A stretch of DNA of 64,000 nt from Chitinophaga niabensis (GCF_900129465.1 NZ_FSRA01000002.1:434001-498000); one strand, 5' to 3'. Shown: positions 29,578 to 38,092, counted from the stretch's first letter. The notes: generated by a model from the sequence alone, not told the origin. Made by a program: numbers and translations.

Positions 29578-30030
29578 ATGAAAAAGATCTATTATTTAGC
29601 CCTCAGTGCCCTGCTCTTTGCAGCCTGCTCAAAAGATGAAAAGGAGGCCCCTCCGCAGCCACGGGTTAACAATACCATATATGGTCAGTGGGACCTACTG
29701 GCTACCACACAGCCTTTTTCCGCAGATACTGCCTGGAAATACATCAGGCGGGCGGAAGACCTGACTTCTCTTCTTCTTTTCGAAAATAAAAACTACATTT
29801 CTTATAAACATCCGGACAAACAGATCCGGGGCAGTTTTACTGTCAGCGATTCAGCAGGTACGAACATCAAAAAGGTAACCCTCTCAAATGAAGGTGAACC
29901 CATCACCCTGTATCTTCAATTGTTTGAATCCGGGTTGTTAAAAGTAGATGATGAAACGGTAAAAAATGAAGCACCGGGATATGTGAGCAAGCGGTTCGGG
30001 CGCAGGGTGTTTTGTACGATCCTGCAATAA
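29578..30030 (+). CDS. Small lipoprotein, array member 2 (lipocalin-like)
   Basis: 150 residues from the ATG at 29578, 2 bp after the previous stop, so translation is probably coupled. The lipobox is LFAAC with CSKDEKE after it. It is a clear paralogue of the first member: IYGQWDLLATTQPF, then SDSAGTNIKKVTLSNEGEP, DDETVKNEAPGYV and KRFGR match it nearly position by position. Function unknown. Confidence 0.8.
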   Translation: MKKIYYLALSALLFAACSKDEKEAPPQPRVNNTIYGQWDLLATTQPFSADTAWKYIRRAEDLTSLLLFENKNYISYKHPDKQIRGSFTVSDSAGTNIKKVTLSNEGEPITLYLQLFESGLLKVDDETVKNEAPGYVSKRFGRRVFCTILQ

Positions 30031-30044
30031 TACAAGCATTCCCT

Positions 30045-30443
30045 ATGAGATCTATTTTACTTTTTACCACGCTGCTATTCATAACAGGCACTGGCTGCAA
30101 AAAATCTAAAACCGCGGGGCCGATGGATATCCTGCCGGGGAACTGGGAACAAAAAAACGAGTATTTCCGTTTTGAGCCGGCAAATATTGTTTATAGTTTC
30201 AGGATAGACAAGTTCTTTACCCGTAAAATAACCGGAAGCACGCAGCGTGAGCAATCCGGCACTTTCCGGGCACACTACATCTCTGATGACCACAAGATCA
30301 TAGAAGTGATCCTTACCGGCGATCAGGGCGATGTTTTAGATTCATTTACGCTTGAAATGGTTTCGGTTAATGAGTTCAAGTTATACCGGATCAGTACAGG
30401 CCCCGGCCCCTCGGCACAATCCATACTGTTACGCGCAAAATAA
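30045..30443 (+). CDS. Small lipoprotein, array member 3
   Basis: 132 residues from the ATG at 30045, the start that puts a signal peptide (MRSILLFTTLLFITGTGC) in front; 14 bp after the previous stop. The mature end is CKKSKTAG and the domain begins LPGNWEQKNEYF, with the Gly-x-Trp of lipocalin-like proteins. It is more diverged from members 1 and 2. Function unknown. Confidence 0.75.
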   Translation: MRSILLFTTLLFITGTGCKKSKTAGPMDILPGNWEQKNEYFRFEPANIVYSFRIDKFFTRKITGSTQREQSGTFRAHYISDDHKIIEVILTGDQGDVLDSFTLEMVSVNEFKLYRISTGPGPSAQSILLRAK

Positions 30444-30460
30444 TCCCTTAAACCAATTAT

Positions 30461-30826
30461 ATGAAACACATTGTACTATTTGCTACGTTCCTGATCCTTG
30501 CCGGCACTGCCTGTAAGAAATCTAAAAAAGACGTAACATCCGATTTCCTGCGTGGTAAGTGGGAAGACGGGTTAATGTCCCTGGCTCCGCAGGCAGCCTA
30601 CACTTTCAGTTCAGGCAGTAGCTATACCTGGTTTCCCGGAGGAACTGCTACAACAGAAACAGGTACTTACCAACTCAAAACAACCACTACCCAGAATGTT
30701 TTTGAGTTACGCTTAACAAAAACAGGCACAACTACTCCTGATGTGGGAACACTGGAAAAGATTTCCAATACCCTCATCAAAGTAACGGTAAACAATAAAA
30801 CCAGAACATTGATGCGCCTGCAATAA
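30461..30826 (+). CDS. Small lipoprotein, array member 4
   Basis: 121 residues with lipobox LAGTAC followed by KKSKKD. The domain begins LRGKWEDGLMSL and ends with a strand reading NNKTRTLMRLQ. It lies 17 bp after member 3 on the same strand. Lipocalin-like by its Gly-x-Trp start and repeated short strands; function unknown. Confidence 0.75.
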   Translation: MKHIVLFATFLILAGTACKKSKKDVTSDFLRGKWEDGLMSLAPQAAYTFSSGSSYTWFPGGTATTETGTYQLKTTTTQNVFELRLTKTGTTTPDVGTLEKISNTLIKVTVNNKTRTLMRLQ

Positions 30827-30848
30827 TTTGCGCTCCTAAATTACGTGT

Positions 30849-31208
30849 ATGAAACCTCTTTTACTCTTTATGCTGGTTGTTGCAGGTGTTTCGTGCATTG
30901 CCTGCAAAAAATCTAAAAAAGCTGACCTGGTAACGCCTGACACGCTCCTGGGCGTTTGGCAGCAGGCTTCCGTTGGTATTATCTTCCGGGCAGACAGCAC
31001 TTATACAGAGAATCATGGAGGTTTTGTGGGATCAAAGTACGGAAAATTCAGCACCCGCATTACAGACAGCTCTGCGCATATACTGCAAACGATCGTTACC
31101 TGGAATGGATATGGCACCAGGGATACCTTCCTCATCAGGATCGCTTCCTCCAACAGGCTGGTGATCACTCATGGGCCATCAACCATGGAGTATACGCGTT
31201 ACCAGTAA
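30849..31208 (+). CDS. Small lipoprotein, array member 5
   Basis: 119 residues. The signal peptide ends at SCIAC and is followed by KKSKKADL, the same mature start as members 3 and 4. The domain begins LLGVWQQASVGI and ends with MEYTRYQ. It lies 22 bp after member 4. Function unknown. Confidence 0.73.
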   Translation: MKPLLLFMLVVAGVSCIACKKSKKADLVTPDTLLGVWQQASVGIIFRADSTYTENHGGFVGSKYGKFSTRITDSSAHILQTIVTWNGYGTRDTFLIRIASSNRLVITHGPSTMEYTRYQ

Positions 31209-31279
31209 TGTTAAGTTTAAGAATTAATGTAACTCCCCAATAAATAGCCCGTTTTAAAGTGGTATCAATAAACCACTTT

Positions 31280-31690
31280 ATGAAAAGGAACTTACTCATA
31301 GTTCTGATTGCTTTTGCTGCCTGCAAAAAAGATAATGCTACTTATGATGGTTCTCTCAACGGACGTTGGGAATTAAACGCATTGTCTGAACCTTATGCCA
31401 TAGACAGGGCCTGGAAGCCGGTTCCAGCTGCTGACAGCAGTATACTGATCCTTAGATCCAATGCTACTTACTCCTTTACCAGGGGTAATTATTATGCATC
31501 CACAGGAACTTTTACAGTAACGGATTCAACCGCAAATATTAAGATCCTCAGGTTAACGGGCGACAGTTTGTTTATTGACCGGGGAAGGCTCTTTATTGAA
31601 AGGTTATCCGCTAAGGAATTCAAAATGGATTATAACCCCGGATGGTGTGGAACAGGTTATACCAGCAGGAAATATGAAAAGAAGGATTAG
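31280..31690 (+). CDS. Small lipoprotein, array member 6 (lipocalin-like)
   Basis: 136 residues from the ATG at 31280; lipobox IAFAAC, then KKDNA. The domain (LNGRWELNALSEPYAIDRAWKP, then GTFTVTDSTANIKIL) is nearer to members 1 and 2 than to 3-5. It follows a 71-bp gap and converges on the porin gene, the two stop codons overlapping by 4 bp. Function unknown. Confidence 0.75.
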   Translation: MKRNLLIVLIAFAACKKDNATYDGSLNGRWELNALSEPYAIDRAWKPVPAADSSILILRSNATYSFTRGNYYASTGTFTVTDSTANIKILRLTGDSLFIDRGRLFIERLSAKEFKMDYNPGWCGTGYTSRKYEKKD

Positions 31691-32997
31691 AACCGGTATT
31701 GCAGCCGGGCTGTGAATACATTATCATCCACATCAGAAGTGAATCCCTCCAGCGAGGTACTTTCGTTCCACACCCTGTCGAACCAGAAAGTGGCTTTCAT
31801 GTTCTCATTAAAATATAACACATAACCAGCGCCAAAGGTATCGTAACGGATATCCGAAGCGCTGATGTGTGTACCGGGATGCCCGATCAGTTTTCCTTGG
31901 ATATGCGTGTTGGGATCATACCAGTCGTATTTCAATACCAGCTGATGTTTGGCGCTGCCGAGGTGTTGCAGGAAGCAAAAATAAGCGCCATCAAAATCCC
32001 TGATATATATCGGTGCTAAAACATTCCGTTCCATGGGGATCACCCCCGGTGTTTCCGTAGTGCCGTAGGTTGCTGTTTGCGTACCTCTGATGTATTCCGC
32101 TCTGAATTGCGTAGAACCGTGCGTGTTAGGGATCAGCAATTGTGCGTCTGCACCATAATAATGCCGGGGCGCTATCCTCCCTACATTTGTTTCCGCGGAA
32201 TCTACCGTAAAATCATCTTTCACATCCACCATGGTATATCTCACTTTGGTGAACTGCTCCATGCCGCCGTACAATACAGAAGCGCCTGCAGATAATAACC
32301 AGCCGCTGTGATTAATATCCATCGGCTTCAGGGCTACTCTTGCTATCAGGTCCTTATGACTGTCAAAGTCTGCGGGTCCGGCAAGGCCCTGGCCATTGAA
32401 CATACCTATATCCACTTTGAGTAAATGTAAGGGATGTGATTTCTGGCGGGGTTCAAAGGTGAGCATGGCTCCCATGTCCCGTTCGCTTTTCATGAGGATC
32501 TGGCTCATGCGGCCACGTTCCGGCGCTTCCCTGTCTCCGGAAGAAAGGTTCACCTCATATCCGAAAGGCCGGGCAAACATCCCCATGGTCAATGCCGCCA
32601 CATCCCATTTTCCATCAAACACCCGGCCCCAGAAGTCCCGGATGTTCACGCCCCTCTCCGTGCCATCAAACTGGAATACGAACTGTACGGTAGGGAGGTT
32701 CCTTTTATTGAAGTGGGCATAGTCGAAACGCACGCGGCCGCGGCGTAACATAAAGCGGTTGTTCACTTTAGCTGGGAAATCCCCGCCGGCATAGCTTTCA
32801 ATCCCTTTGCCGGAAGCAAACTGGAACTGGGGTTGCATATATCCGCTGATCCTCAGATGGTCAAATTTCTTATAGATGGAGATCATGCCTTTGCCCAGGT
32901 TGGTAGTGGTATCTATCATGTCCATCAGGAACTGCCCGCGGGCTGCAGACGCACACATTATAAGAAAAATTACCCCCAGGAAGCGGACTTTCAGCAT
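31687..32997 (-). CDS. OprP/OprO-type (phosphate-selective) porin family protein
   Basis: An outer-membrane barrel of 436 residues from the ATG at 32997, which opens a signal peptide ending ASAARGQ. The barrel starts with LRISGYMQPQFQFA and continues RFMLRRGRVRFDYAHF, the usual opening of the phosphate-selective porin O/P family in Bacteroidetes, and ends in the terminal aromatic FTARLQYRF. The family name does not prove phosphate selectivity in this phylum. The gene has its own TATTTTTG element 22 bp upstream and lies after the terminator of the lipoprotein gene, so it is a separate unit. Confidence 0.85.
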   Translation of the reverse strand: MLKVRFLGVIFLIMCASAARGQFLMDMIDTTTNLGKGMISIYKKFDHLRISGYMQPQFQFASGKGIESYAGGDFPAKVNNRFMLRRGRVRFDYAHFNKRNLPTVQFVFQFDGTERGVNIRDFWGRVFDGKWDVAALTMGMFARPFGYEVNLSSGDREAPERGRMSQILMKSERDMGAMLTFEPRQKSHPLHLLKVDIGMFNGQGLAGPADFDSHKDLIARVALKPMDINHSGWLLSAGASVLYGGMEQFTKVRYTMVDVKDDFTVDSAETNVGRIAPRHYYGADAQLLIPNTHGSTQFRAEYIRGTQTATYGTTETPGVIPMERNVLAPIYIRDFDGAYFCFLQHLGSAKHQLVLKYDWYDPNTHIQGKLIGHPGTHISASDIRYDTFGAGYVLYFNENMKATFWFDRVWNESTSLEGFTSDVDDNVFTARLQYRF

Positions 32998-33018
32998 GAA
33001 AAAACCATTTAGAAACGG

Positions 33019-33026
33019 CAAAAATA
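33019..33026 (-). promoter_or_regulatory. Putative -7 element of the porin gene
   Basis: The minus strand reads TATTTTTG, an exact TAnnTTTG match, 22 bp before the porin ATG and just downstream of the preceding gene's terminator. No phased TTAACAT-type repeats are present at this promoter. Confidence 0.5.
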
Positions 33027-33040
33027 CGTTTCCTGTGCTA

Positions 33041-33077
33041 AAAAGAAAAAACCGTTCCGGCATATGCCGGAACGGTT
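33041..33077 (-). terminator. Intrinsic terminator of the TonB receptor/lipoprotein operon
   Basis: A perfect 28-bp palindrome at 33050-33077 (arm AACCGTTCCGGCAT) followed by a U-run on the minus strand (A-run at 33041-33050). It lies 40 bp past the lipoprotein stop. Confidence 0.85.
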
Positions 33078-33116
33078 AGAATCAATTATTGCTAAACGAA
33101 GTGTACTTACAGCAGA

Positions 33117-34544
33117 TTAGTAAGACGCGTTCTTAGGATCGAAGTTAGTCCAGGTGTTGATCCAGGTATCAGCTACATCCAGTGCACCAGCGTAAGTTAC
33201 TTTGGTGAAGAATGCATCAGTTGATTTACCTGCAGTGAAAGCACCTTTTCCGATCAGCGGAGAACCAGCAACAGGGCGAACATCAATATCCGCGTAGCTC
33301 GCAGCCAGGCCGCTTACTTTTGCAAATTTATATTGATCAACAGTATTGTAAGTTGTATCATTCACACGGTCAGCAGTCATGAACCAGGTTTTGAGATTGA
33401 GGGTGCCGGCAACCAGTTTCACTTCCAGTTTATTAGCAGAAGCAACACCTACGAAAGTATTACGGATATCCAGTTCTGCAGCAGTAGCCAGCGCAGATTT
33501 ATCACCATCTATCAGGATACCGGTAGGGAAACCAGCGATCACAGAGTTATAGATAGACAGGCGGGAGTTCAGGCGGATATGTGCACCACGGCGGAACACG
33601 TTATTGGTTGGAATGTCCGTACCGTTATTGATAGCCCATGGTCCGAGGAAAGTGAAGTTAGAGAAAACAGGTGCAGTGAAAGGTGTATTATCTGTACCGT
33701 TTGCATCGTTATCAGATTCGAAACCATTGGAAGCGCCTGAAGAGTTGTCTTTATCAGAGATGTCCTTATCGCGGATAGAGATACCGAACTGTACACGGCC
33801 GGTAAAACCATTATCTGTATCAAAATCATCATCCAGGCCACGGAAAGCGATCAGGTGTTTTGCATTCACGTTACCACCGAACCACTCGAAAGAATCGTCG
33901 CCACCATATGAACATTGGATATAATCGATCACAGTTCCTTTACCAACACCTACAAAAGTAAGACTGTTGAGCTCTGAGTTGGCTATGCTGGACAATGCGA
34001 TACCTGCAAACTCGATACGAACATATTTCATCACACCGGAGTTATCGTTATCATCATCGCCACCACCAACGATATCATCTTTCAGGGTAGCTACTTCATC
34101 AGGGCTGAAACCTTCCAGCAACCTTCTGTTAGCTACACCATCAATAGAAGTGTTCACTTTTGCTTTACCTAATAAAACCACACCACCCCAGTCAGCATAG
34201 TTCCTTGCACCTGCAGCCTGGTTAGAAGTAAATACGATAGGTTTTTGAGCAGTACCTTCAGCCATGATCTTAGAACCGCGGGTGATGATCAATACTGCTT
34301 TGGTACCTTTAATACCTTTGATAACCACACCTGGCTCAATGGTCAGTACAGCTGAATTCTTTACTAATGTAGCACCGGAGATGTAATAGGTTTTACCGGT
34401 TTTCAATGTTCTGTTGGCTTTGATCTCGCCTCTCAGTGTATCAGATTCTCCACCGCCCGGGTTAGGAAGCGGGTTATTGTTTTTTGAACATGCTGAGATG
34501 ATCAATGTTGCAAATACTGCTAAAGCAACCAGGCTTTTTTTCAT
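33117..34544 (-). CDS. Lipoprotein with beta-helix-like repeats, partner of the TonB receptor
   Basis: A 475-residue predicted outer-membrane lipoprotein: lipobox LIISAC, then SKNNNPLPNPGGG. From residue 40 on it is strand-rich with many Gly, Asn and Val steps (GAVLTIEPGVVIKG-like segments, FEWFGGNVNAKHLIAFRG), suggesting a right-handed beta-helix. An acidic loop with several Asp and Asn (IVGGGDDDNDNSG) could bind metal ions. It lies 87 bp downstream of the TonB-dependent receptor and probably works with it at the cell surface, in the position a SusD protein would take, though it is not SusD-like. The gap carries three 7-bp repeats at an 11-bp period, so it may also have its own regulated promoter. 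The ligand is unknown; phosphate compounds are suggested only by context. Confidence 0.78.
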   Translation of the reverse strand: MKKSLVALAVFATLIISACSKNNNPLPNPGGGESDTLRGEIKANRTLKTGKTYYISGATLVKNSAVLTIEPGVVIKGIKGTKAVLIITRGSKIMAEGTAQKPIVFTSNQAAGARNYADWGGVVLLGKAKVNTSIDGVANRRLLEGFSPDEVATLKDDIVGGGDDDNDNSGVMKYVRIEFAGIALSSIANSELNSLTFVGVGKGTVIDYIQCSYGGDDSFEWFGGNVNAKHLIAFRGLDDDFDTDNGFTGRVQFGISIRDKDISDKDNSSGASNGFESDNDANGTDNTPFTAPVFSNFTFLGPWAINNGTDIPTNNVFRRGAHIRLNSRLSIYNSVIAGFPTGILIDGDKSALATAAELDIRNTFVGVASANKLEVKLVAGTLNLKTWFMTADRVNDTTYNTVDQYKFAKVSGLAASYADIDVRPVAGSPLIGKGAFTAGKSTDAFFTKVTYAGALDVADTWINTWTNFDPKNASY

Positions 34545-34566
34545 AATAATTTCTTTATTTAAAGTT

Positions 34567-34622
34567 CAAAAGTCCAAACGGCAGATTACTTCAATGTTAA
34601 CTGTTCTTTAAGCTTGTGTTAA
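34567..34622 (-). promoter_or_regulatory. Putative internal promoter with Pho-box-like 11-bp repeats
   Basis: On the plus strand, ATGTTAA (34594-34600), TCTTTAA (34605-34611) and GTGTTAA (34616-34622) lie at an exact 11-bp period. Exactly 19 bp separate the nearest repeat from a -7-like element (34567-34574, GACTTTTG on the minus strand, two mismatches to TAnnTTTG). The same 19-bp spacing is found at 37.4 and 38.0 kb. The lipoprotein ATG at 34544 follows 22 bp later. Confidence 0.5.
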
Positions 34623-34631
34623 CAAACCGGA

Positions 34632-37394
34632 TCAGAATTTATAGCTGAAAGACACGCCCAGGTTGGTTCCGAAGTTAAATTTATTGATAACCAGGTCCTT
34701 TGATGCGTCATATTTCTTATCTCCGTTACGCTCCCAGTAGTAGATGCCTTTGCTGCTCAGGATATCTGATGCGGTCAGTTTCAGGTCTGCATTTTTGAAG
34801 ATGCGTTGTGTGATCTGGAAGTCAAGCAATGGGCGTGGGTTTTCCCAAACATCCGGGAAGTCTGCATTACCTACCTGGGCAATACGTTTGCCGATCACGT
34901 TGAAGAGAACAGATGCATTGGTACCTGCTTCAGGTGCATCAAACTGGATACCGGCATTCACTACATAGGGGCTCTGGCCCTGCATTGGCCTGTTCCTTGT
35001 GCCTACAAATCCTGCAGGAAATTTCACTTCACTCTTGATCAATGCGGCGTTGGAGAATACAGTCAGCCTTTCCAGGAAACCACTTTTGATAAAGCCCAGG
35101 TTCTTACGGAAATCCAATTCAATTCCAAGGCTGGTAGCGCTCTTGGCATTCTGGTAAGAGAAGAAAGGCGCACCTTGTTGTGTTTCGTAGTTTGTTTCTA
35201 TGGGAGTATCAAAATATTTGTAGAACACACCTAAAGTAAGCACCTCTCCTGCTTTAGGATAGATCTCATAGCGGGCATCCACATTGGTGATCTTGGAACG
35301 GGTAAGATCAGTACGGCCAAATACCAGACCGTTCCTTTCAAAATCGTAGAAACTGAAAGGAGAGATCTCCCTGAACTCTGGGCGTGCTACTGTTTGAGAA
35401 GCAGATACCCGGATGTTTGTTTTACTATTAAGGAGATAAGTAAAGTTCAAAGAAGGCAATACATCTGTTGAGGAGTTCTCAACAATCGGAAGATTGGGAG
35501 ACTGCAGGTTCTGCAGGAAGTATTCTACCCTTGCACCCCATACCAGGCGGATCTTTTCACCGATCTGGTTATCGAACTGAAGGAAACCTGCACCCAGGTT
35601 GGAATAAGCATTGTAGCTGTCTGAATTACTGGTCAGATCGTCCAGGTAAAATTTATCGGCACCATAGTTCTCTTTAGCCAGGATCTTATCCGGGCTCAGG
35701 AAAACGAGGTTATCTGCTGCACTACCACGGATAATGGCCAGGGCCCTTGCGCGGAAGATCCTGTCTTTCCGCTGGAACAATCCGCCCACTTTGATCTGCT
35801 GCTGGTTACCGCCCATTTTGAATGTTTTCGCGATATCTGCAGAACCTCCAAATGTGTTCTCATCCAGGTTGGAGTAAAAACGGCCGGCATTACGGGGAGA
35901 ACCTGTATTTGCGGGAATGTTGGCGAAAAATTCACTGCCATTCACAGATGAATATTTTAACCTTCTCAGATCAGGCACGTCCTGGTTCAGCAAAGCTACG
36001 TTTGCATTCCACCGGATACGGTAATTACCTGCTCTCAGGAAGTGATCCCCTATCAGTTGTGAGTTGTATAAACGGTTAGATGTAAAGGCTAATTCCTGGC
36101 TCCTGATCAGGTTACGGGCATCCGCATCAATATCCGCACCGTTACGCAGTGTTGTCTGGTCATTACTGTTGATGCTGTAAGAGTTCTTCCAGCTGAACTT
36201 TGATTTACCGATCCTGTAAGTAAGGTTGGCGATACCACCCAGGAGGGTATTCTGCGTGCTTACGAGGTCGTTATATTCAAAACGGGGAGAACCATCCAGT
36301 TCATACAGGTTACGGTTGATGTCTATCAAACGGTTTTGTTTATTGTAGCTGATAGAGAATACGCCACCAAATCCTTTTGAAGAACTTTGCTTACCTCTGA
36401 ATCCTGCGCTCACCTGGAAGTTGGTGTTCATGGGAGCATTTTTGCTATTGGCACTCCATGTATCATTCAGATACTGGCCAAATTCCGCTCTGGCCGCTGC
36501 TGTGTAAGAACGCAGGTCCGCTGTGCTGGGGAATGCGGTGTTCAACTTACGGGTACCATCATCCAAACCAAAGATATCCAGGCCACCTCCTTTATAAGTG
36601 TGGAAATCCTTACCAATGGTTTTAGTATTAAAACCGCTTCCGATGGTGAAGTTCACGAAGTTATCGTCCGGAACATCTTTTGTATTGATCTGTACAAGGC
36701 CACCTGCAAATTCACCAGGCATTTCAGGTGTGGCAGCTTTGTTGATCACAATGTTATCTATAATAGAAGAAGGGAAGATATCGAATGCGAAAGTTTTACG
36801 GTCAGGCTCTGTGCTGGGCAGCAATGCGCCGTTAATAGTAGCCTGGTTGTAACGATCCGCCAGCCCCCTTACTACCAGGAATTTACCATCCTGCATAGAA
36901 GCGCCGGAAACCCTTTTCAGTACCTCACTGGTATTGCGGTCCGGGGATTTTTTAATGGATTCAGCAGATACAACCTGTGCAACAGTGTTGGTATTCTTTT
37001 GCAGGGTTAGTAATGCATTCAATGTTTCAGTACGGGCAGAACCCTGTACTACAAATTCTTTCAGGTCCTGGGATTTAGGTTCATCCAGTACAACATCCTG
37101 GTTGGCGGCAGCTCCGTTTTTAACAACCACATCCGCAATGGATTTGGTTTGGTAGCTCATCAGCTTATATAATAAGGTATAGGTTCCGGGAGTAAGATTA
37201 ATGGTATAACGTCCCTCAACATCTGTAACACCACCCAGGCTTGTACCCTGAACTAATACTGTTACCCCTATCAGCGCCTCTCCTGTTCTTTTGTCTGTAA
37301 CTTTACCGGTAACTCTTCCACCGGTTTGGGCTGAAACACCCATACAAAGTAATAACAAGGCTAATACCTGTACAACGATAATATTACGTTTCAC
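34632..37394 (-). CDS. TonB-dependent receptor with carboxypeptidase-regulatory-like domain
   Basis: An outer-membrane active transporter of 920 residues. The start chosen is GTG at 37394, just before a signal peptide (KRNIIVVQVLALLLLC, ending GVSAQ). A TTG 21 bp upstream lies inside the -7 element and cannot be the start if that promoter is real. The domain at about residues 25-115 (GKVTDKRTGEALIGVTV) is the usual beta-sandwich. The plug follows (VLKRVSGASMQDGKFLVVRGLADRYN split over about residues 160-185), then the barrel, ending in the terminal Phe of VSFSYKF. It is transcribed with the beta-helix-like lipoprotein. The promoter has two sets of 11-bp phased ATGTTAA-type repeats, which suggests control by a PhoB-like regulator (inference). 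Substrate not known. Confidence 0.9.
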   Translation of the reverse strand: MKRNIIVVQVLALLLLCMGVSAQTGGRVTGKVTDKRTGEALIGVTVLVQGTSLGGVTDVEGRYTINLTPGTYTLLYKLMSYQTKSIADVVVKNGAAANQDVVLDEPKSQDLKEFVVQGSARTETLNALLTLQKNTNTVAQVVSAESIKKSPDRNTSEVLKRVSGASMQDGKFLVVRGLADRYNQATINGALLPSTEPDRKTFAFDIFPSSIIDNIVINKAATPEMPGEFAGGLVQINTKDVPDDNFVNFTIGSGFNTKTIGKDFHTYKGGGLDIFGLDDGTRKLNTAFPSTADLRSYTAAARAEFGQYLNDTWSANSKNAPMNTNFQVSAGFRGKQSSSKGFGGVFSISYNKQNRLIDINRNLYELDGSPRFEYNDLVSTQNTLLGGIANLTYRIGKSKFSWKNSYSINSNDQTTLRNGADIDADARNLIRSQELAFTSNRLYNSQLIGDHFLRAGNYRIRWNANVALLNQDVPDLRRLKYSSVNGSEFFANIPANTGSPRNAGRFYSNLDENTFGGSADIAKTFKMGGNQQQIKVGGLFQRKDRIFRARALAIIRGSAADNLVFLSPDKILAKENYGADKFYLDDLTSNSDSYNAYSNLGAGFLQFDNQIGEKIRLVWGARVEYFLQNLQSPNLPIVENSSTDVLPSLNFTYLLNSKTNIRVSASQTVARPEFREISPFSFYDFERNGLVFGRTDLTRSKITNVDARYEIYPKAGEVLTLGVFYKYFDTPIETNYETQQGAPFFSYQNAKSATSLGIELDFRKNLGFIKSGFLERLTVFSNAALIKSEVKFPAGFVGTRNRPMQGQSPYVVNAGIQFDAPEAGTNASVLFNVIGKRIAQVGNADFPDVWENPRPLLDFQITQRIFKNADLKLTASDILSSKGIYYWERNGDKKYDASKDLVINKFNFGTNLGVSFSYKF

Positions 37395-37412
37395 GTGCTT
37401 TGATTTATGCCG

Positions 37413-37497
37413 CAAAACTACCGTGGGGTTATTACGCCAATGTTAAGCCAGTATTACCAGAATGTTAAATGTTAAGAAATTATTAAAGAATTATTAA
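37413..37497 (-). promoter_or_regulatory. Promoter with two sets of Pho-box-like 11-bp phased repeats
   Basis: The -7 element is TAGTTTTG (minus strand, 37413-37420). Exactly 19 bp upstream begins set one: ATGTTAA (37440), GTATTAC (37451) and ATGTTAA (37462), all 11 bp apart. Set two, shifted by 7 bp, is ATGTTAA (37469), TTATTAA (37480) and TTATTAA (37491), again 11 bp apart. In the direction of transcription the unit reads TTAACAT, like the TTAACA repeats of Bacillus PhoP boxes. The proximal repeat sits where the -33 element would be, the usual place for an activator of this class. Confidence 0.6.
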
Positions 37498-37608
37498 CAA
37501 CGGCAAGCGCCTTATAGGGTGCGATATGGTGAACAACAATAAGCTATAAATAATGAATTAATTGAAGATATGGTTTCCGGTGTTTTATCAGTTTGGTAAC
37601 ATTGAAAA

Positions 37609-38007
37609 CTAAACCGCGCGGTTCTGTTGATTAGATCCTCTTGCCTGTTTAGCCAGCAGCTCTAAAGAAATATCCAGTTGCTTTCCTGTTTCTCCTTCAC
37701 TGCATGGCGTGATCTGGAATAAACGGATGCTTTTATTCGTAAATGGTTTGGAATCTTTGTTGCACAGTTCCATGGAAAAGTTGAATTTCTCTTCCAACTC
37801 TTCTTCGAACTCCCGTAAACTGAGTGTTTCATCGATCGGGTGTTCAACCATGGCTTCATTTTCCAGTCCAGCTTCTTTTAAAGTATCAAACGTATTGGCC
37901 AGGGAGTGGTGGATATATACCGCCACATTACAATGGAGCAACCGCTGAATCTGCATCTGTAACAAGGAAATGGTCATTAATGGATGTAACTTGAGCGTCT
38001 TCATCAT
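37609..38007 (-). CDS. Small protein of unknown function under a Pho-box-like promoter
   Basis: 132 residues, not recognised. There is no signal peptide or membrane span. The centre is acidic (LREFEEELEEKFNFSMELC) and the protein contains four Cys. The N-terminus is hydrophobic-basic but too polar for export. It starts at one of two adjacent ATGs (38007 or 38004), 19 bp below a TAAGTTTG element. Upstream are phased 11-bp repeats similar to those before the TonB receptor, so it is probably co-regulated with that operon. It lies 214 bp before the receptor gene on the same strand. Confidence 0.7.
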   Translation of the reverse strand: MMKTLKLHPLMTISLLQMQIQRLLHCNVAVYIHHSLANTFDTLKEAGLENEAMVEHPIDETLSLREFEEELEEKFNFSMELCNKDSKPFTNKSIRLFQITPCSEGETGKQLDISLELLAKQARGSNQQNRAV

Positions 38008-38025
38008 ATATTCTTACTGGTTCCC

Positions 38026-38092
38026 CAAACTTACTGTTTAACGGTTAATTAAACATTAATGAGAGGTTACGTTATTGTGAATTAAATATTAA
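38026..38092 (-). promoter_or_regulatory. Promoter with phased 11-bp TTAA repeats
   Basis: The -7 element is TAAGTTTG on the minus strand (38026-38033). On the plus strand, CGGTTAA (38042), ACATTAA (38053), AGGTTAC (38064), TTGTGAA (38075) and ATATTAA (38086) are spaced by exactly 11 bp. The repeat at 38053 begins 19 bp from the -7 element, the same spacing as at the TonB receptor promoter. Confidence 0.5.

Noticed and set aside
33050..33077. Perfect 28-bp palindrome considered as a regulator operator or recombination site
   Set aside because: It follows a stop codon and is next to a U-run in the minus-strand transcript, so an intrinsic terminator explains it.
37392..37415. TTG at 37415 as start of the TonB receptor
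   Set aside because: It lies within the TAGTTTTG promoter element. The GTG at 37394 directly precedes the signal peptide and fits better.
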